NCBI GenBank assembly: GCA_947629145.1
Contig: CANRCQ010000004.1
Location: 1-48,849 of the forward strand
DNA: 48,849 nucleotides
Direction: 5' to 3'
Origin: an uncultured Clostridia bacterium
GTDB lineage: Bacteria > Bacillota > Clostridia > Christensenellales > UBA1242
Positions 1-8,023 of this stretch are shown here, piece by piece. The notes below the pieces were generated by a model. That model searched no databases, was not told the origin of the DNA, and saw nothing but the letters and a program-made list of their open reading frames with translations. The position numbers and the translations under genes were made by a program. Every line of letters begins with the position of its first letter. The stretch's first letter is position 1.

Positions 1-2127
1 GGGCTTGTGACAGTTGAACATGACGGAGAAAACGAACTTTTCTCCACCAACTATGCGTGTCCTGAATGTGGATGGACACTTGAAGAAATCTCTCCGCGTC
101 TATTTTCTTTCAACGCACCATATGGGGCTTGTCCAAACTGTTTGGGGCTGGGCTACACCATGGACATTGACGAAGGACTTGTGCTTAAAAATGGCGACCT
201 TTCAATCAATGAAGGCTGTTTTAACATAACCGGTTGGCGAATGGAAGAAGGCACCACGGCAAAGGCATATCTTGAAGGTGTGTGCAAAAAATATAATATA
301 AGCATGACAACACCAGTTAAAAAATTGTCCAAAGAGAAGCAAAATATTTTGCTTTATGGCTGTGATGAAAAAGTGGATATTGTTGTCAACAACGGCTCTG
401 GAAAGCATACCCTTTCCGTTAATTTTGAAGGAATTGTCAACAACCTTAGAAGAAGATATAAGGAAGCAACAAGCGAGTGGACAAAGTGGGAAATAGGGCG
501 TTTTATGAGAGAACTCACTTGCTGTGAATGTCACGGCAAACGCCTAAATGAAAGTGCGCTTGCGGTGAAAATCAACAAAAAAGATATTGTGGACTATTGC
601 GAAAACAGTATAAAAACACTTATCCCTATGTTTGAAAATTTGGAACTTTCCAAAACAAAGATGCAAATTGCAGAGCCTATTCTTAAAGAAGTGAATGCAA
701 GACTCAACTTTTTGCAGGATGTTGGGCTTGGGTATCTCACTCTCAATCGTTCGGCGGAGAGTTTGTCTGGGGGCGAAGCACAGAGAATTAGGCTTGCCAC
801 TCAAATAGGAAGCGGACTTGTGGGAGTTTTATATATTTTGGATGAACCGTCAATTGGGCTTCATCAACGCGACAATGAAAAACTTTTAAACACACTAAAA
901 CGACTTAAAGACCTTGGAAACACACTTATTGTGGTTGAACATGATGAAGACACCATAAGGGCGGCGGATTATCTTGTGGATGTTGGGCCTTATGCAGGCA
1001 TACACGGCGGCGAAATTGTTGCGCAAGGCACAGTTGAACAGGTTATGAAAAGCAAAAATTCTGTGACAGCCAAATTCTTGCGTGGGGAAGAGAAGATTGA
1101 AATTCCAAAAACTCGCAGAAAGCCAGCCGATTTTGTGCATATTATAGGCGCTAAACAGAACAATCTTAAAAATATAGATGTGGACATTCCAACTGGTGTT
1201 TTGACACTTATCACCGGTGTTTCAGGTGGCGGAAAATCCAGCCTTATCAACGGCGTTTTATATCCATATCTATCAAATCTTTTAAATGGAAGCAAGTTGG
1301 AACTTGGCAAGTTTAAAGAGATTAAAAATGCAGAAGTTTTGGACAAAGTTATCGCAATCGACCAAGCCCCAATTGGCAGAACACCGCGTTCTAACCCAGC
1401 CACTTACACAGGAGTTTTCACATCGATAAGAGAACTTTTTGCCGCAACAAATGATGCAAAAATGCGTGGATTTGGCTCTGGAAGATTTTCATTTAATGTT
1501 AAGGGCGGAAGATGTGAAGCGTGCGAAGGCGCTGGTGTGAAAGAAATTGAAATGTATTTCTTGCCAGATATAACAGTGCCTTGTGAAGTTTGCCGCGGAA
1601 AACGATATAATCGTGAAACACTTGAAGTGAAATATAAGGGCAAAACAATCAGTGATGTTTTGGATATGACTGTTGAAGAAGCGCTTAAATTTTTTGAAAA
1701 TATTCCAGCAATTAAAACAAAAATTCAGGCGCTTTATGATGTTGGACTTTCTTATATTAAACTTGGTCAGCCTGCAACGACATTGTCTGGGGGCGAAGCA
1801 CAACGCGTGAAACTTGCTGCGGAACTTTCTAGAAAAGATACCGGTAAAACCCTTTATATTTTAGACGAACCTACAACAGGCCTTCATATGTTTGATGTGA
1901 AAAAATTGATTGCAATTTTGCAAAGGCTTATTGGCAAGGGCAACAGTGTTGTTGTGATTGAGCATAATTTGGATGTGATTAAATGTGCCGATTATATTAT
2001 CGACCTTGGGCCAGAAGGCGGTGATGAAGGTGGCACAGTTGTTGCCACAGGAACACCAGAAGAGATTGCAAAAGAACCACACAGTTACACAGGACAATTT
2101 TTAAAGAAAATTTTTGAAAATAAATAA
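1..2127 (+). CDS. uvrA: UvrABC excision nuclease subunit A, 5'-truncated by window edge
   Basis: UvrA is the ATP-dependent damage-recognition subunit of nucleotide excision repair; it dimerises, loads UvrB and acts on DNA in the cytoplasm. The frame is open from base 1, so the start lies upstream. The visible 708 residues begin near the first zinc module (CPEC around residue 20, CPNC around residue 44), so the N-terminal part with the first Walker A (about 230 residues in the usual 940-residue protein) is missing. Seen in order: ABC signature LSGGEAQR near residue 254 with ILDEPSIGLH after it, second Walker A GVSGGGKSS from residue 406 (family usually GVSGSGKS, still a valid P-loop), the C-terminal zinc module (CEAC, CEVC), a second LSGGEAQR near residue 595 and LDEPTTGLH. 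It converges on serS across a shared terminator. The identification is certain; only the 5' end is unknown. Confidence 0.97.
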   Translation, partial: GLVTVEHDGENELFSTNYACPECGWTLEEISPRLFSFNAPYGACPNCLGLGYTMDIDEGLVLKNGDLSINEGCFNITGWRMEEGTTAKAYLEGVCKKYNISMTTPVKKLSKEKQNILLYGCDEKVDIVVNNGSGKHTLSVNFEGIVNNLRRRYKEATSEWTKWEIGRFMRELTCCECHGKRLNESALAVKINKKDIVDYCENSIKTLIPMFENLELSKTKMQIAEPILKEVNARLNFLQDVGLGYLTLNRSAESLSGGEAQRIRLATQIGSGLVGVLYILDEPSIGLHQRDNEKLLNTLKRLKDLGNTLIVVEHDEDTIRAADYLVDVGPYAGIHGGEIVAQGTVEQVMKSKNSVTAKFLRGEEKIEIPKTRRKPADFVHIIGAKQNNLKNIDVDIPTGVLTLITGVSGGGKSSLINGVLYPYLSNLLNGSKLELGKFKEIKNAEVLDKVIAIDQAPIGRTPRSNPATYTGVFTSIRELFAATNDAKMRGFGSGRFSFNVKGGRCEACEGAGVKEIEMYFLPDITVPCEVCRGKRYNRETLEVKYKGKTISDVLDMTVEEALKFFENIPAIKTKIQALYDVGLSYIKLGQPATTLSGGEAQRVKLAAELSRKDTGKTLYILDEPTTGLHMFDVKKLIAILQRLIGKGNSVVVIEHNLDVIKCADYIIDLGPEGGDEGGTVVATGTPEEIAKEPHSYTGQFLKKIFENK

Positions 2128-2153
2128 AAAACAGCAAATTTTGCTGTTTTTTT
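2126..2153. terminator. Bidirectional intrinsic terminator between uvrA and serS
   Basis: ACAGCAAA (2131-2138) pairs with TTTGCTGT (2140-2147, effective loop AATT), flanked by an A-run on the left and seven or more T on the right. The symmetry fits termination from both converging genes. Confidence 0.85.
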
Positions 2154-2160
2154 GTGATTT

Positions 2161-3447
2161 TTATTTTTTAGGCAAAACTTTTTCCATTCCGCCAAGATAT
2201 TTTTGTAATGGCTTAGGGATGGAAATAGAGCCGTCTTTTTGAAGATTGTTTTCCAAAAATGCAATCAAAATTCTTGGAGATGCAAGCACAGTGTTGTTTA
2301 AAGTGTGAAGATAATATGTGCCTTTTTCACCCTTTGCACGTATGCCAAGACGCCTTGCTTGTGCATCGCCAAGTGTGCTGCAAGAGCCAACTTCAAAATA
2401 TTTTTTCTGTCTTGGGCTCCATGCTTCAACATCACAAGACTTCACTTTCAAATCTGCCAAATCGCCACTGCAACATTCAAGTGTGCGGCATGGGATGTTT
2501 AAAGCCCTGCAAATTTCAACGGTGTATTTCCACATTTGTTCATAGAATTTCATGCTGTCTTCAGGCTTGCATATAACAATCATTTCTTGTTTTTCAAACT
2601 GATGCACGCGATAAACTCCGCGTTCTTCAATTCCGTGAGAGCCAACTTCTTTTCTAAAACATGGGCTGTAAGAAGTCATGCGAATTGGAAGGTCACTTTC
2701 CTTGATGATTTGGTCTTTAAATCTTCCAATCATGCTATGTTCACTTGTGCCGATAAGATACAAATCTTCGCCTTCAATTTTATACATCATGGCGTTCATT
2801 TCGGCAAAACTCATAACTCCATCAACAACATCGCTTCTTATCATAAATGGTGGGATGCAATAGATAAAGCCCTTGTCAATCATGTAGTCCCTTGCAAAGT
2901 TTATCATTGCACTTTCAATGCGTGCGGCATCTCCCATAAGATAATAAAAGCCGTTGCCGCTTGTCCTGCCGGCGCTTTCTTTGTCAAGCCCACAAATGCT
3001 GTCCAAAATGTCGGCATGATGTGGAATTTCATAATCAGGCACAACAGGTTCTCCAAAGCGTTCGTTTTCAACATTTTCCGTGTCATTTTTGCCAATAGGC
3101 ACGCTTTTGTCAATTATGTTTGGAATTGTCAGCATGATTTTGCGAATTTGAACTGAAAGTTCTTCTTCCTCTTTTTCAATTTCTGCAATTCTGTCGTTGT
3201 TTTTGACAACTTGTGCTTTTATTTCGTTTGCTTCATCAATCTTTTTCTCTTTCATCAAAAAGCCAATTTTGCTTGAAAGAGTGTTTCTTGCTGCGCGAAG
3301 TTCATCTCCTTCTTGTTTAAGGGCGCGCATTTTTTTATCAAGTTCTTCAACTTCGTCAACAAGTGGAAGTTTTGCATCTTGAAATTTTTTTCTTATATTT
3401 TCTTTGACAAGTTCTTTGTTTGTGCGAATAAGGTTTATATCAATCAT
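2161..3447 (-). CDS. serS: Seryl-tRNA synthetase (archaeal-like motif variant)
   Basis: Charges tRNA-Ser with serine in the cytoplasm. The 428 residues are the normal length. The N-terminal antiparallel coiled coil (about residues 25-105) binds the tRNA variable arm. The class II catalytic core has motif 2 around CFRKEVGSHGIEERGVYRVHQFEK and motif 3 near NNTVLASPRIL. Several positions differ from the usual bacterial form: TSEHSMIG where TAEVPLTN is common, LGDAQARRLGIR where WDFQARRM is common, and NNTVLASPR where NGSGLAVGR is common. These resemble archaeal/eukaryotic SerRS as I know them, so the gene may belong to a separate SerRS subtype. ATG at 3447 is preceded by GGAG at 3454-3457. It lies 56 bases downstream of nrdR and is probably co-transcribed with it, with a hairpin between. 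No T-box leader was seen. Confidence 0.95.
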   Translation of the reverse strand: MIDINLIRTNKELVKENIRKKFQDAKLPLVDEVEELDKKMRALKQEGDELRAARNTLSSKIGFLMKEKKIDEANEIKAQVVKNNDRIAEIEKEEEELSVQIRKIMLTIPNIIDKSVPIGKNDTENVENERFGEPVVPDYEIPHHADILDSICGLDKESAGRTSGNGFYYLMGDAARIESAMINFARDYMIDKGFIYCIPPFMIRSDVVDGVMSFAEMNAMMYKIEGEDLYLIGTSEHSMIGRFKDQIIKESDLPIRMTSYSPCFRKEVGSHGIEERGVYRVHQFEKQEMIVICKPEDSMKFYEQMWKYTVEICRALNIPCRTLECCSGDLADLKVKSCDVEAWSPRQKKYFEVGSCSTLGDAQARRLGIRAKGEKGTYYLHTLNNTVLASPRILIAFLENNLQKDGSISIPKPLQKYLGGMEKVLPKK

Positions 3448-3461
3448 AAAATTCTCCGTTT

Positions 3462-3487
3462 AAAAATAGGTGACAAATCGTCACCTA
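3462..3487 (-). terminator. Hairpin between nrdR and serS, weak terminator or processing site
   Basis: Perfect 8-bp stem TAGGTGAC (3467-3474) / GTCACCTA (3480-3487) with a 5-base loop. Read on the minus strand, the stem is followed by five T. The short T-run suggests partial termination, lowering serS relative to nrdR, or an RNA stabiliser. The plus strand also has T-rich sequence after it. Confidence 0.5.
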
Positions 3488-3503
3488 AAATTTTAATATT
3501 TTT

Positions 3504-3947
3504 TTACATTTCGGTGATAAGTTTAATAAAGTTTGTCACATCTTTGAATTGACGATACACAGAAGCAAATCTTACATATGCAATTTCGTCAACACTTTTC
3601 AGTTTTGCCATAATCATTTCGCCAATTTCTTGTGACGAAATCTCTTGTTTCAGCGAGTTTTGAATTTGCTTTTCGATATCTTCCGCCATCTCGTCAATCT
3701 GTGCGATTGAAACAGGGCGCTTTTCACACGCTTTAATCATGCCAACTTTTATCTTTTCAATGTTGAAAGGCTGTCTGCTGCCGTCTTTTTTAACAACTAG
3801 AATTGGCACTGTTTCCACTGTTTCATATGTAGTGAAACGCTTTCCGCAATTCAAACATTCACGGCGGCGGCGAATGGAATTGCTCTCATCAGTGCTGCGA
3901 GAGTCCAAAACTTTGCTTTCTTCACAACCACAATAAACACATTTCAT
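3504..3947 (-). CDS. nrdR: Transcriptional repressor NrdR
   Basis: NrdR senses ATP/dATP and represses ribonucleotide reductase genes by binding 16-bp NrdR boxes. The 147-residue protein starts with a four-cysteine zinc ribbon (CVYC near residue 3, CLNC near residue 31) rich in arginine between the pairs (RRRREC), followed by an ATP-cone domain (about residues 46-136). The length is typical. ATG at 3947 is preceded by AAGGAG on the minus strand. Upstream lies a promoter whose spacer holds an almost perfect NrdR box, so autoregulation is likely. Pairing with serS is not the common nrdR-dnaB/coaE arrangement. Confidence 0.97.
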   Translation of the reverse strand: MKCVYCGCEESKVLDSRSTDESNSIRRRRECLNCGKRFTTYETVETVPILVVKKDGSRQPFNIEKIKVGMIKACEKRPVSIAQIDEMAEDIEKQIQNSLKQEISSQEIGEMIMAKLKSVDEIAYVRFASVYRQFKDVTNFIKLITEM

Positions 3948-3971
3948 AAGTATTCTCCTTTTTACAAACTT

Positions 3972-4001
3972 ATTTTAACACAATATTTAGTGTTTGGACA
4001 A
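3972..4001 (-). promoter_or_regulatory. nrdR(-serS) promoter
   Basis: Minus strand: TTGTCC (4001-3996), 18-bp spacer, TAAAAT (3977-3972) with TGT before the -10 (extended -10). The spacer is occupied by the NrdR box at 3978-3993. Confidence 0.65.
3978..3993. promoter_or_regulatory. NrdR box 1
   Basis: ACACAATATTTAGTGT matches the published NrdR-box consensus acaCwAtATaTwGtgt at 15 of 16 positions. It lies between the -35 and -10 of the nrdR promoter, where binding would block RNA polymerase. Confidence 0.8.
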
Positions 4002-4009
4002 GTGATTTT

Positions 4010-4025
4010 ACACAATTCTTTGAAA
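4010..4025. promoter_or_regulatory. Possible degenerate NrdR box 2
   Basis: ACACAATTCTTTGAAA matches the NrdR-box consensus at about 10 of 16 positions; the left half-site is perfect and the right half is poor. It starts 32 bp from box 1, leaving a 16-bp gap, the spacing known for paired NrdR boxes. That spacing is the main reason to list it. Confidence 0.35.
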
Positions 4026-4073
4026 ATTTTAGTTTGTGGCATATTGACGGCAGTTTTTTGCATAGAATTTTGT

Positions 4074-4304
4074 GTGAAAACACTTGCTGATGCCCTTGTT
4101 GGCAGAAAATATAAAATTTGCGGATTTGACGGACAAGCCGACAAGGTTTTGTTGCGTTTTTTTGAACTTGGCTTTTTGCCAGGCGAAGAAGTGAAAATTG
4201 TGGCAACTTCGCTTCAAAAAAAAGTGTGCTTGATTGAGATAAGGGGCTATGTTTTAAGTGTTAGACGCAGTTTGCTTTCAAAAGTGCAGGTGAAGGATGC
4301 GTGA
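4074..4304 (+). CDS. feoA: Ferrous iron transport protein A
   Basis: FeoA is a small cytosolic SH3-like protein that supports FeoB-dependent Fe(II) uptake. The 76-residue reading (KTLADALVGRKYKICGF..., ending in KVQVKDA) matches the usual 75-80 residue length, with the typical ELGFLPGEEVKIV turn. A GTG at 4074 is chosen. The frame stays open back to 3990, but that would add a hydrophobic 28-residue extension foreign to FeoA and would overlap the NrdR boxes. No Shine-Dalgarno sequence precedes the GTG, so the exact start is uncertain. The end overlaps feoB by 8 bases, so the two are translationally coupled. It is transcribed divergently from nrdR. Confidence 0.85.
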   Translation: MKTLADALVGRKYKICGFDGQADKVLLRFFELGFLPGEEVKIVATSLQKKVCLIEIRGYVLSVRRSLLSKVQVKDA

Positions 4305-6237
4305 AGTTTTGCTTGTGGGAAATCCTAATTCTGGAAAGACCACACTGTTCAACAGTTTGACTTCTTCAAATCAGCACGTTGGAAACTGGCACGGTGTGAC
4401 TGTGGACACTGTGCAGAAAAGTTTTTCCGCATTTGGCGAAGATTTTATGCTTGTGGACACACCTGGAATTTACTCATTGACACCACTTTCTTTTGAAGAA
4501 GAAGTTGCCGTCAAAAAGATAAACGAAGGCAAAAGAAAGATAATAAACATTTGCGACCAGAACAATCTTGCAAGAAATTTGTATCTTACGTTATGCCTTT
4601 TAGAACAGGGCTTTGATGTGGTTGTGGCAATCAACGAAATTGACAAAAAGCCGATTTTCAAGGTTGACTGCAAGGCACTTTCAAACATTTTGGGAGTGTC
4701 AGTTGTGCAGATAAATGCACAGAAAAAAGTGGGTTTTGATGAACTTAAAACTGCGCTACTTTCCACAAACACTCCAAAGAAACTGGGCTATAAACTGCCA
4801 GAAAATCCAGAAGAAGCGGCAAAAGTTAGATATGACAAAATTGACGAAATCCTTTTAAAATGCAGTAAAAGAACAAAACAAGTCTATGGCAAAAGCAAAC
4901 TTGACAAAATTTTTTTGAACAAATTTTTGGCTTTTCCATGCTTTTTACTTATTTTGGCAGGCATATTTTATTTGACATTCTTCTCCCTTGGGGACTGGCT
5001 TTCAAGCGGCTTTGGAAGTCTGCTGGGGGTTTTAACAAAGCCGATTTTATCTTTGATTGACCGCTGCTTTGGGCAGGAATTTGTGTATGAACTGTTTTCG
5101 TCTGCAATCTTTGGTGGGCTTGGCACTGTTTTGTCCTTTTTGCCACAAGTGGTGCTTTTGTTTTTCTTTTTATCTATTTTGGAAGATTCAGGTTATATGT
5201 CACGTGTGGCATTTATCTTTGAAGATATTTTAGGGAGAATTGGGCTTTCAGGGAAGAGTGTTTACACGCTTTTAATGGGATTTGGCTGTTCGACAAGTGC
5301 CATCATGACGGCACGCAACATGGACGACAAACACGCAAAAATTAAAACGGCAATTTTGTGTCCATATATGAGTTGTTCGGCAAAAATTCCTATTTACACA
5401 GTAGTTGGCGGAGCATTTTTTGGTGCAAAAAACATCTTTGTGATTATGGGTTTATATTTTTTGGGAGTTGTGGTTGCAATTACAATTTCAAAAATGCTTG
5501 ACAAAACAATCCTAAAAAGTCAAAAGCAATCCTTTATTTTAGAGTTTCCACCTTATCGCACAACAAGTTTGGCGCGTGTGGGGAAAATCCTTTGGAAAAA
5601 CAGCAAGGACTTTTTAATTCGCGTTGGGTCAGTTATGCTTTCAATGAATGTGATTGTGTGGCTGCTTTCAAATTTCACCTTTTCTTTTAAGTATGTGCCG
5701 GACTGTCAAAGTGCAAGTATGCTTGAATGCATCGGCAGATTTTTAAGCCCACTTTTTGTGCCACTTGGATTTGGAAATTGGGCGGTGGTGTCGTCACTTC
5801 TTGCAGGACTTGTGGCAAAGGAAGTGGTTGTTTCGTCAATTGCAATGTTCAACGGCATTGACATAAACGCAAGCAAACTTTTGTCACTGTCGCTGCTTTC
5901 TTCGTCGAGTGTTGTCCACTTTTCTTCCAAAGCAAGTGTGCTGTCGTTTTTGTGTTTTTGCCTTTTATACACTCCATGTGTTGCGTCAATCTCCATGCTG
6001 CTTCAAGAGATAAAAACAAAGTGGACACTCCTTTCAATTTTGATACAACTTTTCTCAGCATATGTCGTTTCGTTTTTTGTGTTTAATATTGCTTTTGCAA
6101 TGGAGATTTTTGGATTTTTCAAAATTTTTGGCATAATTTTGGCAATTTTTTGTGTTTTTCTTGCATTTTTTGTTGTTTTTAAAAAAATTAAAAGAAAAAA
6201 ATGTGCAAATTGTGAAAACTGCAACAAATGTAAATAG
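4297..6237 (+). CDS. feoB: Ferrous iron transporter FeoB with cysteine-rich C-terminal tail
   Basis: FeoB is the membrane Fe(II) transporter with an N-terminal G domain. In the 646 residues: G1 GNPNSGKTT (residues 8-16), G2 region HVGNWHGVTVDT, G3 DTPGIYSL (from 54), G4 NEID (113-116), then about eight membrane segments with the FeoB cores GFGCSTSAIM and YMSCSAKIP. These correspond to the two Gate motifs, usually GFGCNVPAI and FMSCGARLP; the variations keep the cysteines. The protein ends in a lysine-rich stretch and CANCENCNKC, four cysteines spaced CX2CX2CX2C. Many Firmicutes instead encode a separate FeoB-associated Cys-rich protein, so this may be a fusion of that function. ATG at 4297 lies inside the end of feoA. 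Confidence 0.95.
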   Translation: MREVLLVGNPNSGKTTLFNSLTSSNQHVGNWHGVTVDTVQKSFSAFGEDFMLVDTPGIYSLTPLSFEEEVAVKKINEGKRKIINICDQNNLARNLYLTLCLLEQGFDVVVAINEIDKKPIFKVDCKALSNILGVSVVQINAQKKVGFDELKTALLSTNTPKKLGYKLPENPEEAAKVRYDKIDEILLKCSKRTKQVYGKSKLDKIFLNKFLAFPCFLLILAGIFYLTFFSLGDWLSSGFGSLLGVLTKPILSLIDRCFGQEFVYELFSSAIFGGLGTVLSFLPQVVLLFFFLSILEDSGYMSRVAFIFEDILGRIGLSGKSVYTLLMGFGCSTSAIMTARNMDDKHAKIKTAILCPYMSCSAKIPIYTVVGGAFFGAKNIFVIMGLYFLGVVVAITISKMLDKTILKSQKQSFILEFPPYRTTSLARVGKILWKNSKDFLIRVGSVMLSMNVIVWLLSNFTFSFKYVPDCQSASMLECIGRFLSPLFVPLGFGNWAVVSSLLAGLVAKEVVVSSIAMFNGIDINASKLLSLSLLSSSSVVHFSSKASVLSFLCFCLLYTPCVASISMLLQEIKTKWTLLSILIQLFSAYVVSFFVFNIAFAMEIFGFFKIFGIILAIFCVFLAFFVVFKKIKRKKCANCENCNKCK

Positions 6238-6291
6238 TTTGTTCTAAGTGAGAATTTTTGTGAATAAGATAAAGTATTCCTTGGAGGTTTT

Positions 6292-7770
6292 ATGGAAAAA
6301 TTTGAACTTTATGAAGATATAAAAACGCGCACAAATGGCGATATATATGTTGGCGTGGTTGGCCCAGTGCGTGTTGGAAAGTCAACTTTTATATCTCAGT
6401 TTATGCAAAAACTTGTCATTCCAAAGATTGACAACAAAAATGCTCGTCAACGCGCCATTGACGAACTGCCACAAAGTGCAGACGGAAAAACCGTTATGAC
6501 AACTCAGCCACGTTTTGTGCCAAACGAAGCTGTTTCTGTGTGTGTTGCAGATAATGTGCAGCTCAATGTGAGAATGATTGACTGTGTGGGATATGTTGTA
6601 AGTGGGGTTATGGGTGTCACGGAAAATGACAAACCGCGCCTTGTCAAAACACCTTGGTTTGACGAAGAACTTCCTTTTGAAGAAGCGGCAGAAATCGGCA
6701 CAAAAAAAGTTATTGCCGACCACTCCACAATCGGTGTTGTGATTACAACTGACGGCAGTGTGACGGACATTGAAAGGGCAAACTATGTAGATGCAGAACA
6801 GCGTGTAATTAGTGAGATGAAAGCATCCGGAAAGCCTTTTGTCGTTGTTTTAAACTGCAAAAATCCAAATTCAAATGAAAGCAAAAAGCTTGCCACATCA
6901 CTGAGTGAAAAATACAATGCACAGGTGCTTGCAATGAATGTTGCGGACATGAAGGAAAGCGATGTTGACAAAATCTTTGAAAAGGTGCTTTTGGAGTTTC
7001 CTGTCAAATCAATCAAAGTCAGTGTTCCAAAGTGGCTTCAAGCACTTTCATTTTCAAATCCTATCATCACAGAGATTGTCACAGAAATCAAAAAATTTGC
7101 ATCCAGTGTAAGAAAAATCGGTGACGCAAGCAAGGACACCGTTGTTTTTACAGAAAGCGAAAGTTTTGACCCTATCACTTTTTCAAATATCAAAATGGGC
7201 GAAGGGGTGATTAGATTTAACATTGTGCCAAAGGAAAACCTTTTCTATCGCGTGCTTTCAAGTGAATGTGGATTTGAGATAAATGATGACTTTGAACTTG
7301 TGTCATATATCAAAAATTTGGCTGTTGCAAAAGTGGAATATGACAAACTTAAAACCGCACTTGACGAAGTTGAACAAAATGGCTATGGAATTGTTGTTCC
7401 AAAACAAAATGAGTATGTTTTGCAAGAACCAGAAGTTGTCAAACAAGGCGGAAAATTTGGAGTTAAGATAAAGGCGACTGCGCCAAGTTTGCATATCGTG
7501 AAGGTTGATGTTGAAAGTGAAGTGACCCCACTTGTTGGCAATGAAAGCCAGTGCCAAGACCTTGTGGAATATTTGCAAGCGCGCTATGAACAAGACCCAG
7601 AAGGAATTTGGGAGACAAATCTTTTAGGCAAAAGCCTTTATTCACTTGTGGATGACAACATAAACAGCAAAATTCTTGCAATGCCTGCCGATGCACAAAG
7701 GAAAATGAAGAAAACTCTTTGCCGCATCGTAAATGAAGGCAAGGGCGGAGTGCTTTGCATACTTTTGTAA
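6292..7770 (+). CDS. spoIVA: Stage IV sporulation protein A, spore coat basement ATPase
   Basis: SpoIVA is made in the mother cell, hydrolyses ATP and polymerises on the forespore surface as the base layer of the coat. At 492 residues it equals B. subtilis SpoIVA in length and shares its hallmark segments: Walker A GPVRVGKST (24-32), DELPQSADGKTVMTT, DCVGY, EIGTKKVIADHSTIGVV and the C-terminal end EGKGGVLCILL. Start ATG is preceded by TTGGAGG. It lies 54 bases after feoB with no terminator seen. I could not find a convincing sigma-E promoter (no CATA-type -10) just upstream, so its promoter may lie within feoB or be degenerate. It is the clearest evidence that the organism belongs to a sporulating lineage; no other sporulation gene is in the window. 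Confidence 0.97.
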   Translation: MEKFELYEDIKTRTNGDIYVGVVGPVRVGKSTFISQFMQKLVIPKIDNKNARQRAIDELPQSADGKTVMTTQPRFVPNEAVSVCVADNVQLNVRMIDCVGYVVSGVMGVTENDKPRLVKTPWFDEELPFEEAAEIGTKKVIADHSTIGVVITTDGSVTDIERANYVDAEQRVISEMKASGKPFVVVLNCKNPNSNESKKLATSLSEKYNAQVLAMNVADMKESDVDKIFEKVLLEFPVKSIKVSVPKWLQALSFSNPIITEIVTEIKKFASSVRKIGDASKDTVVFTESESFDPITFSNIKMGEGVIRFNIVPKENLFYRVLSSECGFEINDDFELVSYIKNLAVAKVEYDKLKTALDEVEQNGYGIVVPKQNEYVLQEPEVVKQGGKFGVKIKATAPSLHIVKVDVESEVTPLVGNESQCQDLVEYLQARYEQDPEGIWETNLLGKSLYSLVDDNINSKILAMPADAQRKMKKTLCRIVNEGKGGVLCILL

Positions 7771-7790
7771 ACATGACACACAAATAACAT

Positions 7791-7997
7791 ATGTATTTCA
7801 ATTATCACGCAAAGCTTAAAAAACTTATAAAAGAAAATCATGCAATCGGCTTTGAATTTTTAGAAGAATATCACAAAATTTCGCCTTGTATTTTGATTTA
7901 TTTCGACTGTGAAAAGCCGCTTCCAATAAGGGAGCATAGATTTAAGGAATATCTGTTTTTGTTTGCAAAATATGACATTAAACAAATCAAAAAATAA
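7791..7997 (+). CDS. Small conserved-looking protein of unknown function (68 aa)
   Basis: A 68-residue basic protein starting MYFNYHAKLKKLIKE, with ILIYFD and PIREHRFKEYLFLF near the C-terminus. It has no signal peptide, membrane segment or cysteine pair (one Cys at 32 and one near 40). I recall short clostridial proteins of this pattern (YFNYHAK...PIR.HR..EY), sometimes under the doubtful name thermostable hemolysin delta-VPH; that label should not be taken as a function. It begins 20 bases after spoIVA and ends in the shared terminator, so it is probably the last gene of that transcript. No clear Shine-Dalgarno sequence precedes the ATG. Confidence 0.65.
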   Translation: MYFNYHAKLKKLIKENHAIGFEFLEEYHKISPCILIYFDCEKPLPIREHRFKEYLFLFAKYDIKQIKK

Positions 7998-8023
7998 AGC
8001 AGTTTTAGGCTGCTTTATTTTAT
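7993..8023. terminator. Bidirectional intrinsic terminator
   Basis: Perfect 10-bp stem AATAAAGCAG (7993-8002) / CTGCTTTATT (8010-8019), 7-base loop, T-rich on both strands. It separates the spoIVA transcript from the converging minus-strand gene. The stem overlaps the stop codons of both genes. Confidence 0.85.

Noticed and set aside
3448-3503. T-box riboswitch before serS
   Set aside because: The 56-base gap is too short and lacks the T-box sequence; only a simple hairpin is present.
3990-4073. Upstream in-frame extension of feoA from a GTG at 3990
   Set aside because: It would add a 28-residue hydrophobic leader foreign to FeoA, lacks a ribosome-binding site and runs through the NrdR boxes.
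6238-6291. Sigma-E promoter of spoIVA
   Set aside because: No CATA-type -10 with a matching -35 could be placed upstream of spoIVA.
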